This document shows positions 44,703-53,348 of a stretch of DNA of 64,000 nucleotides, piece after piece. The DNA comes from Methylobacterium nonmethylotrophicum. GTDB taxonomy: Bacteria > Pseudomonadota > Alphaproteobacteria > Rhizobiales > Beijerinckiaceae. The stretch lies in NCBI RefSeq assembly GCF_004745635.1, contig NZ_SRLB01000015.1, forward strand, positions 1 to 64,000. Reading direction: 5' to 3'. Position 1 is the first letter of the stretch. Each line of letters begins with the position of its first letter. The notes beneath the pieces are model-generated. The model was not told the origin of the DNA, did not search any database, and saw only the letters and a program-made list of their open reading frames with translations. The position numbers and the translations under genes are program-made.

Positions 44703-45968
44703 ATGGGATACGATGCGGACATGACCTCGCGTGAGCAGTTGCAGGCGCTGATCCGGGCGGTGATCGACCGGCAGCGCCCCGTCGCGGTGGCCCGTCGCAC
44801 CCTCGAACTCCTGGTGGAATCCGCGACGCGCAGCCTCGACGCGCCGCCGGGCTACCAGATCGTCGACCGGGACGGGCGCCCGCGCACCCGCCCGGTCGGC
44901 GGCGAGGCGGTGCCCCTGACCCTGAGCGACCTCGCCGACGAGCTGCGCCGCCAGCACCCCAACCTGTTCCAGCCGGCCGTCGCCCCCAGCCCTCCCGCGC
45001 CAAGCCCGGCGTCGAGCCCGCCTCATTCAGGTCCGGCAACCCCGAGCCCCGCTGCGCCCGATCCGGCTCCCGCACCGGCGGAGGCCCCACGGGACTGGAT
45101 CGTGGTGAAGCCCGCCACGCGGCCGGAGACACCGCCCCGTCCCGACCGGGCCGGGCGCTTGCGGGACACCCTGCGCGGCCTCGGCGCCCGCCTGCGCCGC
45201 CCGGCGCTGGCGCCCGCCGCCCCGGCCGCGCCCGTCCTCCCGGTGCAGGCGCCTGCACCGGTGCCGTCGCCTCCGCCGGCCGGCGGAGGGCTGAAGCCGG
45301 GGATCGCCCGGCGGCAGCCTCTGCCCGGCCGGGGCGTGCCCCGTCGCCCGCTCTACGCCGCCCTCGGGGCGCTGGTCGTGCTCGGCGCCGGCTATGCGGC
45401 CTTGCGCGGCGAGCGGACCCACGAGGCGGCCACCGTGCAGGCATCCGGGACCGGAACCGCGTCCGACGCCGGGCCCAAGGTCGCCGAAGCCAGGACCGCT
45501 GACACGAAGCCCGCCGAAACGAGGCCCGCGGAGGCGCGGCCGGCCGAGGCGAAGCCCGTGCCGAAGGGCCAGGACACCAAGGCTGCCGAGGCGAAGCCGG
45601 GCGCGAAGCGCGAGCCGGGCGAGACCGGGGCCCTGGTGCCGGAGGCGACCGGGCCGGTCGCCGGCGTCGCCGAGGTGCTCGACACCGCGACCCTGCGGCT
45701 CGGCGGGCGCACCCTGCGCCTCTACGGCGTCGAGGCCGCCAAGGGCGCGCAGGCGAGCGACCTGACGGGCTATCTCGGCGGTCGCCCGGTGAACTGCCAG
45801 CCCAGCCCCGCCCGCACCGCCTGGATCTGCACCGTCGACGGGCACGACCTCTCCGAGGTGGTGCTCTACAACGGCGGCGGCCGCGCCACCCCCGAGGCGA
45901 CGCCGGACCTGATCGAGGCCGAGCGCCATGCCCGCGTCGGCAAGCTCGGGATCTGGGCCAAGCCCTGA
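44703..45968 (+). CDS. Single-pass membrane protein with degenerate SNase-like C-terminus
   Basis: A 421-residue protein: a cytosolic N-terminus of about 90 residues (MTSREQLQALIRAVIDRQRP), a Pro/Ala-rich stretch, one membrane helix at about 215-235 (PLYAALGALVVLGAGYAAL), a Lys/Glu/Pro/Ala repeat region, and a C-terminal domain resembling thermonuclease (VLDTATLRLGGRTLRLYGVEAA). The nuclease active residues (DGDT, DRYGR) are missing, so it is probably binding-only. The topology with the domain outside is inferred. ATG 44721 is an alternative start. Confidence 0.6.
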   Translation: MGYDADMTSREQLQALIRAVIDRQRPVAVARRTLELLVESATRSLDAPPGYQIVDRDGRPRTRPVGGEAVPLTLSDLADELRRQHPNLFQPAVAPSPPAPSPASSPPHSGPATPSPAAPDPAPAPAEAPRDWIVVKPATRPETPPRPDRAGRLRDTLRGLGARLRRPALAPAAPAAPVLPVQAPAPVPSPPPAGGGLKPGIARRQPLPGRGVPRRPLYAALGALVVLGAGYAALRGERTHEAATVQASGTGTASDAGPKVAEARTADTKPAETRPAEARPAEAKPVPKGQDTKAAEAKPGAKREPGETGALVPEATGPVAGVAEVLDTATLRLGGRTLRLYGVEAAKGAQASDLTGYLGGRPVNCQPSPARTAWICTVDGHDLSEVVLYNGGGRATPEATPDLIEAERHARVGKLGIWAKP

Positions 45969-45982
45969 CCCGGCGATCCCGA

Positions 45983-47068
45983 TCACCGCAGCCCCGGCGC
46001 GCCGAGGAGCGCCACCAGGGCGCCCTGCCGCCCGGTGCCGGTCTTGGCGAACACCGCCTTGATCTGGCTGCGCACGGTCTCGACCGCGCTGCCGAGCGCC
46101 TCGGCGGCCTCCTCGAGGGAGGCGCCGCCGGCCAGGATGGCGGCGAGCCGCGCCTCCGCGGCGGTGAGGCCGAAGACCTGGGCCAGCAGGGCCGGGTCCG
46201 GCCGCCGCTCGGCCTCGAGGTCGGTGACGAGCAGGAGCCCGCTGGCGCCCAGGAACGGCGACCGGACGGCCTCCGCCAGCGGCAGGAGGCGCAGGATCAG
46301 GGGACGGCGGTCGCGCCGCGGCACCAGCACCGGGCCGGCCGGCGGCGCGCGCAGGCGCAGCGCCTCCGTCAGGGCCGCGACCTCGTCCCGCGCCCGCGGA
46401 TCGGCGATCCGCAAGGCCCCGTCGCCGATGCGGAACGCGGCGTCGAACAGGGACTCCGCCCGGCGGTTGGCGCCGAGGACCCGGCCGGTGCCGTCGAGGG
46501 CGAGCGCCGCCTCGGCGACCTGGTCGAGCCCGCTGAGGGCGCCGTCGAGGGCGGCGCGGCCGAGGGCCTCCGACAGGGTAGCGGCCCGGCCGAGCCGCTG
46601 CGCGAGGCCGGCGAGGGGCCGCACCTTCGCCGCCTCGAACGGGCCGTGGCGGGCCTTGCGCTGGACCGATACGGCCCAGTGCTCGGCGCCGGCATGGAAG
46701 CCCGCCACCGCGAACCAGTGGTAGCCGTGCGGCAGCAGCAGCTCGTTGTAGAACGGGGAGCGGGCCATCTCCTGGGCGGTCAGGATGTCGGCATCGGTGA
46801 CGACCTCGCCCCGCATCACCCGCGGCACCGCCCGGGTCCGGATGTCGGTCTGGTGCCAGCCGTGCCGGAAATAGGCCGCGACCAGCTCGTCGACCTCGGG
46901 CGTGCACGGGATTCCGGGCGTGCGGCGATGGCTCTGCAGCAGCATGGCGCCGTCGCCCCCGACCAGGTCCGAGACCTGCGCCAGCACCGGGGCCCAGCGG
47001 GACGGATCCAGGGCCGCCTCACCGAGGCTGTCGTCGAGGCGCCGGAGCAGGTCGTCGGTCGGGCCCAT
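45983..47068 (-). CDS. LuxR-type transcriptional regulator
   Basis: The 361-residue protein has a C-terminal LuxR-type helix-turn-helix (about 295-355; FGLTAAEARLAAILAGGASLEEAAEALGS, then VETVRSQIKAVFAKTG). The N-terminal part (about 1-200) is a PAS/GAF-like sensory region (FHAGAEHWAVSVQRK). No autoinducer-binding signature or synthase is nearby, so it likely senses something else. It is convergent with the SNase-like gene and 140 bases downstream of the ppc stop. Confidence 0.8.
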   Translation of the reverse strand: MGPTDDLLRRLDDSLGEAALDPSRWAPVLAQVSDLVGGDGAMLLQSHRRTPGIPCTPEVDELVAAYFRHGWHQTDIRTRAVPRVMRGEVVTDADILTAQEMARSPFYNELLLPHGYHWFAVAGFHAGAEHWAVSVQRKARHGPFEAAKVRPLAGLAQRLGRAATLSEALGRAALDGALSGLDQVAEAALALDGTGRVLGANRRAESLFDAAFRIGDGALRIADPRARDEVAALTEALRLRAPPAGPVLVPRRDRRPLILRLLPLAEAVRSPFLGASGLLLVTDLEAERRPDPALLAQVFGLTAAEARLAAILAGGASLEEAAEALGSAVETVRSQIKAVFAKTGTGRQGALVALLGAPGLR

Positions 47069-47178
47069 GGCAGCGCGCGGCTCTCGGGTTCGTCTTGCCA
47101 GACATTACGTCAGGCGCTCCCGATTGTGCGGGCGGCCCGGCCCGATCGACAGGAATTTGTTCAGTTTCCCAAGAGATC

Positions 47179-47203
47179 CGCCCCGCCGGCCCAGGGCGGG
47201 GCG
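47179..47203. terminator. Terminator downstream of ppc
   Basis: CGCCCCGCC and GGCGGGGCG form a perfect 9-base stem with a 7-base loop, six bases beyond the ppc stop on its downstream side. Confidence 0.6.
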
Positions 47204-47208
47204 CTCGC

Positions 47209-50094
47209 TCAACCGAACGCCCCGACCTCGTGCTGGATCATGCCGCTGATCTCGCGCACGAGGCCGAACAGGCGACGGATCGGCGCGAACAGGGTGCGGT
47301 GCTCGGCCTCGTAGGTGCCGACGTCGCGCGGGCCCGCCGGCTCGCCGAAATTGAGGCCGAGCGTCGGGTCGGGGGTAACCGGGAAGATGTCGTCGAGGAG
47401 CTTCAGGCAGCTCTCGACGTCGAGGCGCAGGATGCGCTCGAGCAGCGCCTCGCGGGTGATGCCGTTCTGCGGCCGGAAGCCCGGGATGTGCACCGCCAGG
47501 AACCAGATCCGGTGGATCAAGGCCAGGCGCAGCGCGTGGAGCAGCGCCAGCCGCGGCGTCATGCCGGGCAGGTCGGGCGCCACCATGTGCAGCATCAGGT
47601 GGTCGCGGGTCAGGCGGCCGAACAGGCGGCGCAGGTGCGGCGCCAGGTTGAGCCGGTCGAGGGCCGCCGCGATGGCGACGATCTCCTCGCGCCGCCCGTC
47701 CCGGGTGGCGCGGCGCGCCCGCTCCAGCCAGACCGAGGGGTCGAGGGTGTCGATATAGGCGCGCAAGACGTCGAGGTCGCCGACGGCGGTGGCCTCCTGC
47801 ACCAGCCGGAAGGCGCGGGCGAAGCGCTCGGAGCGCTCGCGCATCTCGACGAACAGGTCCGGGGCGCGGCCCGCCGCCCGGCCGACGCCGTGCAGGGAAT
47901 TGGCCAGGAAGCCGAGCTGCTGCAGGATCGCGTTGTTGGGGATCGCCCGCATCTGGCGCGGATGGGTGATCGTCACCGGCCCGCCGCCGTCGGATTGCCG
48001 CGCCACCGGGCGCGAGCCGGTGCGGTCGATGAGGTTCGGCCCGAAGGTGCCGAGCAGCGCCGCGTAGCCCGGATCGTTGACCAGGGTCTCCATGTCCTGG
48101 CGCACGCCGGTGAAGAACTCGGTGGCGAAGTCGGCCTCGGCGTAGATCGGGTCGGGCGCGGGCTGGAGGCGGCTGTAGACGTGCTCGCCGATGCGCGCGA
48201 CGGTGGCCTCGGCCAGCGCCTTGGTGCCGAACATCAGGTAGCCGTCGCTGCCCTGGAAGCTCGATTCGAGGCTGGTGCGGATCCCCGCCTCCCGGTTGCG
48301 CCGCCGCGCGTGGTCGGGGGCGAGGTAGGCGAGGCGGTCGGCCAGGCTCGTCGGGTGGGCGCCCCGTCCGATCGACTCGCCGTGGGTGTCGAAGATCACG
48401 AGCTCGATGTCGGTGAGGTCGTGCGCCGCCATCAGCTCGGTGAGGCGGAAGCGCAGGCGCTCGATCCAGAACGTCGCGGCGAGCTGGCCGACGTAGCGGC
48501 CCGAGTCCGAGTAGCCGAACTGCACCACCAAGCGCCCGGTGCGCTTGAGATAGGCGCGCCAATGGCTTGAGCGCAGCGCGTCCTCGATCACGTGCACGCC
48601 CTGCTCGAGGGCGGAGGCCGTCTCGAAGAGCGGGGTGATCTCGACCTTGTCGCCGATGCCGAAATGCTGCGCGAGCCACAGCGCGGCGAGCAGGGTGTAG
48701 CCGGTCTCGGTCTCGGCGATCAGGAAGCGGACCGGATGGGTGCCGTCGACGTGCTTGAGGATCTGCGCGATCGTCATCATCAGCCGGGCGGCCGAGGCCC
48801 GCTCGGCGGCGAGCGCCCCGAAATCCACCGGCACCGCCGCGACCGCGTCGAGGAGCGCGTTGATCGAGGCGAGGTGGGAACGGCGCTGGGCCGGGTCGGT
48901 GGGATCGCCCTCCTGCTCGAGCGCCCGGCGCACGGCGTTGTGGACCTGGCTGGCATTGAGCCGGAAATGCGGCAGGCCGTTCTGGAGCCCGTGCGCGGCG
49001 ACCCCCGCCCGCAAGGTGCAGAGCCTGAGCCGCGCCTCGTCGTCGGCCGCGGCTCCGATCGCCCGGTCGAGAAGGGCGAGGAGGGGACCGGCCTCGGTCT
49101 GGGCGCGCTCGCGCTCGATGATGAGGGCGAGCGCGAAGCGATGCACCGCCTCGAGCCCCGGCTGCTCGCCGAGCTTCGGGGCCACCGCGAGCTGGCGCAG
49201 GACCGCCGCCCGCGCCTCCTCGGCGAGGCGCCGCGCCGGCCCTGCCGCCGGATCGTCGGGGAGCTGGGCCAGCACCCGGTCGAGCTGGGTGCGCTTCGAT
49301 TCGAGCCGGTAGCGCAGGGTGTCCCACCAGCCGATATCGGTGCGCCCGTCGGTGTCGCAGCCGACCCAGGAGGCGATGACGACGGGCTTCGGGACGAGCT
49401 CGCTCCAGCGGTCCGGCCAGCGCTCGCGGGCGGCGCGCAGGAGGGCCTCGTTCAGCCCGTCGAGGGCGGCCCGGCCGTGCTGGACCGCGTCCCGGGCCTG
49501 ATCGAACTCGTCATTGAGGGTGATCACCGGGTCGGCCCGGGAGGAGAGCGATGCGGCCGCCGCGATCGGGGCGCGGCGCGCCGCCGGGTCGGGTTCGGAG
49601 GCGGCGTCGGCGAGGAGGCGCGCCACCGCCTTCGGCATCCCGAAGGTGGGGTGGGCGGTGAAGACCGCGGCGAACCGCGTGCGCTCGACCCGGGTGCGGG
49701 CGGTCTCGAAGCCCATCTCGGCGTCGCCGAGGGCCGCCGCCGCCACGGCCTCGGTCGCGGCGGCCGAATCCGCCTCCGCTCCGAGGCCCAGATAGGCCCG
49801 CAGCCGCGCCGCCCGCGCCGCGAGGGCCTCGCCGCGCAGGCGCACGAACAGGTCTTCGAGATCCTGCTCGCCGATCTCGTCCCGGTCGAAGCGGCGGCTG
49901 ATCGCCAGCGCCACCGTCAGGACGGGGTTGCGGAACGGGTCCTGGCTCGCCTGGTGGCGGGCCTCCTCGACCAGCCCGAGCAGCTCCTCCTCGAGATGCG
50001 AGGCCGCGCGGTGATCGGCGTGCGGGTCGGAGCCCGGGATGCCGGAGCCTTGATTGCCGGAGACTTGATTGCCGGAGACTTGCAGCCTGTCCAT
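47209..50094 (-). CDS. ppc: Phosphoenolpyruvate carboxylase
   Basis: Carboxylates PEP to oxaloacetate, an anaplerotic enzyme and part of the serine cycle in methylotrophs. The 961-residue product carries the catalytic VFTAHPTFG (family consensus VLTAHPT), the VGYSDSGRYVG loop, and HGESIGRGA. Start at ATG 50094 (MDRLQVSGNQ) gives a short N-terminal extension encoded by a 15-base tandem repeat. The frame upstream to 50220 lacks family similarity. A 13-base inverted repeat lies just upstream. It is one of the largest proteins here and is monocistronic. Confidence 0.95.
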   Translation of the reverse strand: MDRLQVSGNQVSGNQGSGIPGSDPHADHRAASHLEEELLGLVEEARHQASQDPFRNPVLTVALAISRRFDRDEIGEQDLEDLFVRLRGEALAARAARLRAYLGLGAEADSAAATEAVAAAALGDAEMGFETARTRVERTRFAAVFTAHPTFGMPKAVARLLADAASEPDPAARRAPIAAAASLSSRADPVITLNDEFDQARDAVQHGRAALDGLNEALLRAARERWPDRWSELVPKPVVIASWVGCDTDGRTDIGWWDTLRYRLESKRTQLDRVLAQLPDDPAAGPARRLAEEARAAVLRQLAVAPKLGEQPGLEAVHRFALALIIERERAQTEAGPLLALLDRAIGAAADDEARLRLCTLRAGVAAHGLQNGLPHFRLNASQVHNAVRRALEQEGDPTDPAQRRSHLASINALLDAVAAVPVDFGALAAERASAARLMMTIAQILKHVDGTHPVRFLIAETETGYTLLAALWLAQHFGIGDKVEITPLFETASALEQGVHVIEDALRSSHWRAYLKRTGRLVVQFGYSDSGRYVGQLAATFWIERLRFRLTELMAAHDLTDIELVIFDTHGESIGRGAHPTSLADRLAYLAPDHARRRNREAGIRTSLESSFQGSDGYLMFGTKALAEATVARIGEHVYSRLQPAPDPIYAEADFATEFFTGVRQDMETLVNDPGYAALLGTFGPNLIDRTGSRPVARQSDGGGPVTITHPRQMRAIPNNAILQQLGFLANSLHGVGRAAGRAPDLFVEMRERSERFARAFRLVQEATAVGDLDVLRAYIDTLDPSVWLERARRATRDGRREEIVAIAAALDRLNLAPHLRRLFGRLTRDHLMLHMVAPDLPGMTPRLALLHALRLALIHRIWFLAVHIPGFRPQNGITREALLERILRLDVESCLKLLDDIFPVTPDPTLGLNFGEPAGPRDVGTYEAEHRTLFAPIRRLFGLVREISGMIQHEVGAFG
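50050..50082. repeat. 15-bp tandem repeat in the 5' end of ppc
   Basis: Two full and one partial copy of TTGATTGCCGGAGAC encode the repeated VSGNQ segment at the N-terminus of PEP carboxylase. Copy-number change would lengthen or shorten the tail in frame. Confidence 0.7.
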
Positions 50095-50163
50095 CGGGTC
50101 GCTTCGTCCTGTGGCCGGATCACCGTCCGGATCGCGCGGCGCGTGGGCTCGCGCCGGGAGCCG

Positions 50164-50219
50164 TGACGCAAGGAGCGTTCCGCGCAACGCTCCGCCTTGC
50201 CGCAAGGCTCCTTGCGTCA
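50164..50219. repeat. 13-bp inverted repeat upstream of ppc
   Basis: TGACGCAAGGAGC (50164-50176) and GCTCCTTGCGTCA (50207-50219) are exact reverse complements. They lie about 70 bases before the ppc start in the ppc leader and could be an operator or a leader hairpin. Confidence 0.6.
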
Positions 50220-50390
50220 TGGCTCCGCTTTACCGCGGCCGCGTCCGGGTGGCGAGCCGCCGCGCCCGCCTGCGGCCCGGGCGACACACCCCGGGCGGGA
50301 TTCGCGCGGCGCGCCACCGACCGGTGGTTAAGATTTCCTCAACGCGCGATAGTGCCGGCCCCGAAGACGCCGACTCGCGGAGCAGCGCGC

Positions 50391-50594
50391 ATGATGTCGA
50401 TCGGACACGCCCTGGCGGCGACCACCCTCGCGGGCGGCACCCTGCCGGCCGGGCTGATGGCGGAACGCGCGCAGGCGCAGAGGACGGAGGCCGAGGACGG
50501 GGCCGAGGATGCGCCCGAGACGTCCGCTGCGGACGGTGCCCTCTTCACCGCCGTCGAGGCGGGCCTGCGCGAGGCGGGCTACCTGCCGGCCTGA
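50391..50594 (+). CDS. Small hypothetical protein (67 aa), possibly exported
   Basis: The 67-residue protein starts MMSIGHALAATTLAGGTLPA, a weak signal-like stretch, followed by the acidic segment RTEAEDGAEDAPETSAADGA and a short helical tail (LFTAVEAGLREAGYLPA). No family is recognised. The frame is open upstream, but no other start fits. Supported only by composition and the start sequence; it could be non-coding. Confidence 0.4.
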   Translation: MMSIGHALAATTLAGGTLPAGLMAERAQAQRTEAEDGAEDAPETSAADGALFTAVEAGLREAGYLPA

Positions 50595-50731
50595 CCGGCG
50601 GGCCTCGCGCCTGGCGGGCATTCCGGCCGGCTCCGGCGGGCATTCCGGCCCGCGACGGGCCTCGCCCGCCGCAGGGGCGGTCGCTGGGCGACCGGACAGA
50701 CCGCCGGAAATGCTCTAAGGCTGGCATCACG

Positions 50732-51073
50732 ATGGAGATGATCGTGATTCTGGCTGCCGCGGCAGCTCTGGTGTTCGCCGGCCTGACGTTGCTGTTCGCG
50801 CATGGCCGCGGCCGACGCCCGCCCCTGCGCCTCCCGCACGAGCAGGAACTCGAGGACCGGGGCGACGAGTTGTTTCGCGATTTCGACCAGGACCTCGCCG
50901 GTGCGCTCGAGCAGGCGGCCCGTCACCCGGAGATGCGCCATCCCGTCCCGGAACGCCTCGAGGCGCCCCGTCACCGGCCGCAGGGCCGGATGACCATCGA
51001 CCACGATCCGGCGGAGCCCGGCCATCCCGGCTCGGCGCCCCGCGCGCCCACGCATGACGGAGAATCCCGGTGA
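50732..51073 (+). CDS. Membrane-anchored small protein (113 aa)
   Basis: The 113-residue protein has one N-terminal membrane helix (MIVILAAAAALVFAGLTLLF) followed by a charged tail (RGRRPPLRLPHEQELEDRGDE and further acidic helices). It resembles small single-pass inner-membrane proteins of unknown function. Its stop overlaps the next gene's GTG (GTGA), so the two are probably cotranslated. Confidence 0.5.
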   Translation: MEMIVILAAAAALVFAGLTLLFAHGRGRRPPLRLPHEQELEDRGDELFRDFDQDLAGALEQAARHPEMRHPVPERLEAPRHRPQGRMTIDHDPAEPGHPGSAPRAPTHDGESR

Positions 51074-51909
51074 ACCGCGCGGTCCTGCGGGTCGCGGCGA
51101 CCCGATCGCGCGCCCTGGCGGCCATGCTCTCGGCCGCATTGGCCCAAGGTGCGCTGGCCCAGCAGGCAGCCCCGGCCCGACCGGTCGCGGCCCGAGGGGC
51201 TGGCGCCCCGACGGTGCAGCCTCAAGTGGTTCAGCCTCAAGCGGCCCAGCCCCAGGCGGCTCCCGGCGGTGCAGCCCCGGCCTGTCCGACGCCGCAGGCG
51301 GCCGCGTTCTCCGGAGCCAAGGGATTCCGTCTCTGGGTCACCCGCCAGGGAACCATGACCGTGACCAACCCGTTGCGCCCGCTCTCGCCCGAATCCGTGC
51401 AGGTGCTTCAGGTGGTGATCCGCAACAAGCTCGCGACCGCCTACGGTCCCGACTTGTCGGGCCTGCGCCGCGGCCCCTCGCCGGCGGCCCTGGAAGCGCA
51501 GAACGGCGCGTCGATTCAGTGGTCCGGGCGACCGGAGGCGCTGCCCCCGACCTTGCGCATCCTGGCCGACGACGGCGGCGAGGTCCTGGCCGAGCTCGCG
51601 TTCGAGTCCTGCGGCGATCCCCCGAAGGTCGCGGAGCCGAAGGCGAAGGCGCCTGCCGCGGCGTCCCGCGCGGCGCCCAAAGGCGCTTCGACCAAAGGCA
51701 CGTCGACCAAGGGTGCTCCGGCAGGAGACGCCCAGGCGGAGGCCGCGAAGGGGGATGCCGCGAAGCCGGACGCGGCGGCTGCCGCCGATCCCGGCAAGGC
51801 GAGCGCCCCGCGCGCCGTCAGGCCCCGGCGGGAGAAGGCCGCGGAGCCGGCCGGCGCAGCGCCTCGGGCGCCAGGCGGCTTCGTGCTGCCGCAGGGTGCG
51901 ATTCCCTGA
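51070..51909 (+). CDS. Exported low-complexity hypothetical protein (279 aa)
   Basis: A 279-residue protein with a signal-like N-terminus (RALAAMLSAALAQGALAQ), a Pro/Gln/Ala-rich spacer, a central folded region (about 80-180; FRLWVTRQGTMTVTNPLRPL, then LRILADDGGEVLAELAFESCGDP with one Cys) and a Lys/Ala-rich repeat tail. No family is recognised. The start is GTG at 51070, overlapping the preceding stop. Periplasmic or envelope location is inferred. Confidence 0.5.
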   Translation: MNRAVLRVAATRSRALAAMLSAALAQGALAQQAAPARPVAARGAGAPTVQPQVVQPQAAQPQAAPGGAAPACPTPQAAAFSGAKGFRLWVTRQGTMTVTNPLRPLSPESVQVLQVVIRNKLATAYGPDLSGLRRGPSPAALEAQNGASIQWSGRPEALPPTLRILADDGGEVLAELAFESCGDPPKVAEPKAKAPAAASRAAPKGASTKGTSTKGAPAGDAQAEAAKGDAAKPDAAAAADPGKASAPRAVRPRREKAAEPAGAAPRAPGGFVLPQGAIP

Positions 51910-51992
51910 CGGTCCGGATCGGCTCCCGACCGCGACCCGCCCGGCGGGCGATCACGTCCCCTCTCACGTCCTGACCCCGGAGATACCTTGCG

Positions 51993-52253
51993 ATGTTCGA
52001 CTCCTGGCTGCGCCTCGGCCTCGACACGGTGCGACTGGGGATGGAGGCGCAGACGGTCGTCGCCCTGCGGCTCGCCAAGCTCTCGCTCGGCGGCACCGCG
52101 GCCCAGATCGAGGCGCAGCGCATGGTGACCGAGAAGCTGGAGGCCGCCGCGGAGGCCGCCATGACCCTCGCCGCCGGCGGCACGGCCGAGCGCGTGGTGC
52201 GGGACTACCGCCGGAAGGTCCGCGCCAACGCCCAGCGGCTCAGGCGCGGCTGA
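51993..52253 (+). CDS. Small hypothetical protein (86 aa)
   Basis: An 86-residue, Ala/Leu/Arg-rich helical protein (MFDSWLRLGLDTVRLGMEAQ, KLEAAAEAAMTLAAGGTAER, YRRKVRANAQRLRRG). Composition resembles phasin-like or small structural helical proteins. No motif supports a function. It is convergent with the minus-strand pair at 52411 and 52693. Confidence 0.45.
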   Translation: MFDSWLRLGLDTVRLGMEAQTVVALRLAKLSLGGTAAQIEAQRMVTEKLEAAAEAAMTLAAGGTAERVVRDYRRKVRANAQRLRRG

Positions 52254-52410
52254 TCCCCGGGCGTTCCGGTCGTCGGATGCGCCGGACGGTCGTGCCGAGC
52301 GGCCGCGGCGGGCCCGGCTCAGCCGGGGAGGAACGGCGGCGTCGTGGGGCCCGAGCCGCGATCAGCCGAAGGGCATGGGACACGGAGCGCGACGCACCGG
52401 CCCGGCACCG

Positions 52411-52686
52411 TCACTTGCGGGCGGCCATCATGTCGTGGGTCAGCACCGTCAGCTTGCCGATGAGGCTCGTGATGTCGCCGTGGGTGCACGACCATTGCGT
52501 GCCGATCGCCCCGCCGTCGGAGGAGACCGAGACCACCGCGACGGAGCGCAGCTTGCCCTCGCGGGCGAGGCGCAATTGCTCCTGCAGGACCTCGATCATC
52601 GAGGCGGTGTTCTCGTCGACGGGCGCCGCGGCCACGGCCTGCGGAAAGGCGATCACGCGGTTGGTTTCGGCGGCGGTTTCGGTCAT
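52411..52686 (-). CDS. Small hypothetical protein (91 aa)
   Basis: A 91-residue protein: N-terminal MTETAAETNRVIAFPQAVAA, then MIEVLQEQLRLAREGKLRSV and AVVSVSSDGGAIGTQWSC, followed by HGDITSLIGKLTVLTHDMM. It has one cysteine. Small proteins with a similar AREGKLRSVAVV-type strand occur in alphaproteobacterial genomes, some near prophages; I do not know its function. It lies six bases from the end of the next minus-strand gene and is probably cotranscribed with it. Confidence 0.5.
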   Translation of the reverse strand: MTETAAETNRVIAFPQAVAAAPVDENTASMIEVLQEQLRLAREGKLRSVAVVSVSSDGGAIGTQWSCTHGDITSLIGKLTVLTHDMMAARK

Positions 52687-52692
52687 GGGACT

Positions 52693-53001
52693 CTACGAAC
52701 GCTTGAAGGAATCGGGATCGCGAGGGCGGCGCGCCGCTCTCGGGACGGAACTGGGCCGCATCGACCGCGACGGTCCGCCGGCTGCTTCATCGGACGAGGC
52801 TCTGGGGCGGTCGAGCCGCCCCGCGAGTTCCGCCAGCGCCGCCGGCAGCGCCTCGGACAGGCAGCCGTCGAAGGCGGCGTGCAGGCCGGGCGCCAGGACG
52901 GCGGCGAGGCGGTTCGTGTCACCGGTCGCGGGCAGGATGAGCCGCCGCAAGGCAGCGGGGGCCTTCCCGGCAGCCCGATCGTGCATCGCGTATGACGTCA
53001 T
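52693..53001 (-). CDS. Small hypothetical protein (102 aa)
   Basis: A 102-residue protein: MTSYAMHDRAAGKAPAALRR, then LPATGDTNRLAAVLAPGLHA and the helical AALAELAGRLDRPRAS, ending Arg/Pro/Asp-rich. No family is recognised. I chose the ATG at 53001 over one at 53037. It precedes the 52411 gene by six bases on the same strand. Confidence 0.45.
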   Translation of the reverse strand: MTSYAMHDRAAGKAPAALRRLILPATGDTNRLAAVLAPGLHAAFDGCLSEALPAALAELAGRLDRPRASSDEAAGGPSRSMRPSSVPRAARRPRDPDSFKRS

Positions 53002-53348
53002 CGCAGCCTCGCATCGCAGGAGCCGCCCCGGATCCAAAACTGCCCATTCGGGCGCGGATCACAATCCCTGCTCTGCAGTCCAGCTTTCACTTCCAAATCC
53101 GATGTTGTGAGACCGCAACACCGGGGCATCGGCCGATGGCCGCTCGTCCATGCCGCCCGTTTCACCGCGTGCCTGCCTCGCGGCGGACGCCCGCCGCGGC
53201 GATCCGCAGCCATCGCCGCACCCGGCAAAACAGAAAATTAACAGTAATATTCCGAAATTTAATCTCGCACGCATCAAGCTTAACTTTTGTTATGACAAAA
53301 AATAATAAACTATGCTAATGAAGTCGCGGGATTTCATGGCGGGGCGCT
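53002..53348. other. AT-rich island upstream of the Crp/Fnr regulator
   Basis: In a GC-rich genome, roughly 53228-53335 is strikingly AT-rich, including runs such as GACAAAAAATAATAAAC and AACAGTAATATTCCG. It contains no open frame I can support. It must serve as promoter and regulatory DNA for the Crp/Fnr gene and the minus-strand gene. Possible FNR-type or H-NS/Lsr2-like targets cannot be assigned from sequence alone. Confidence 0.5.
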
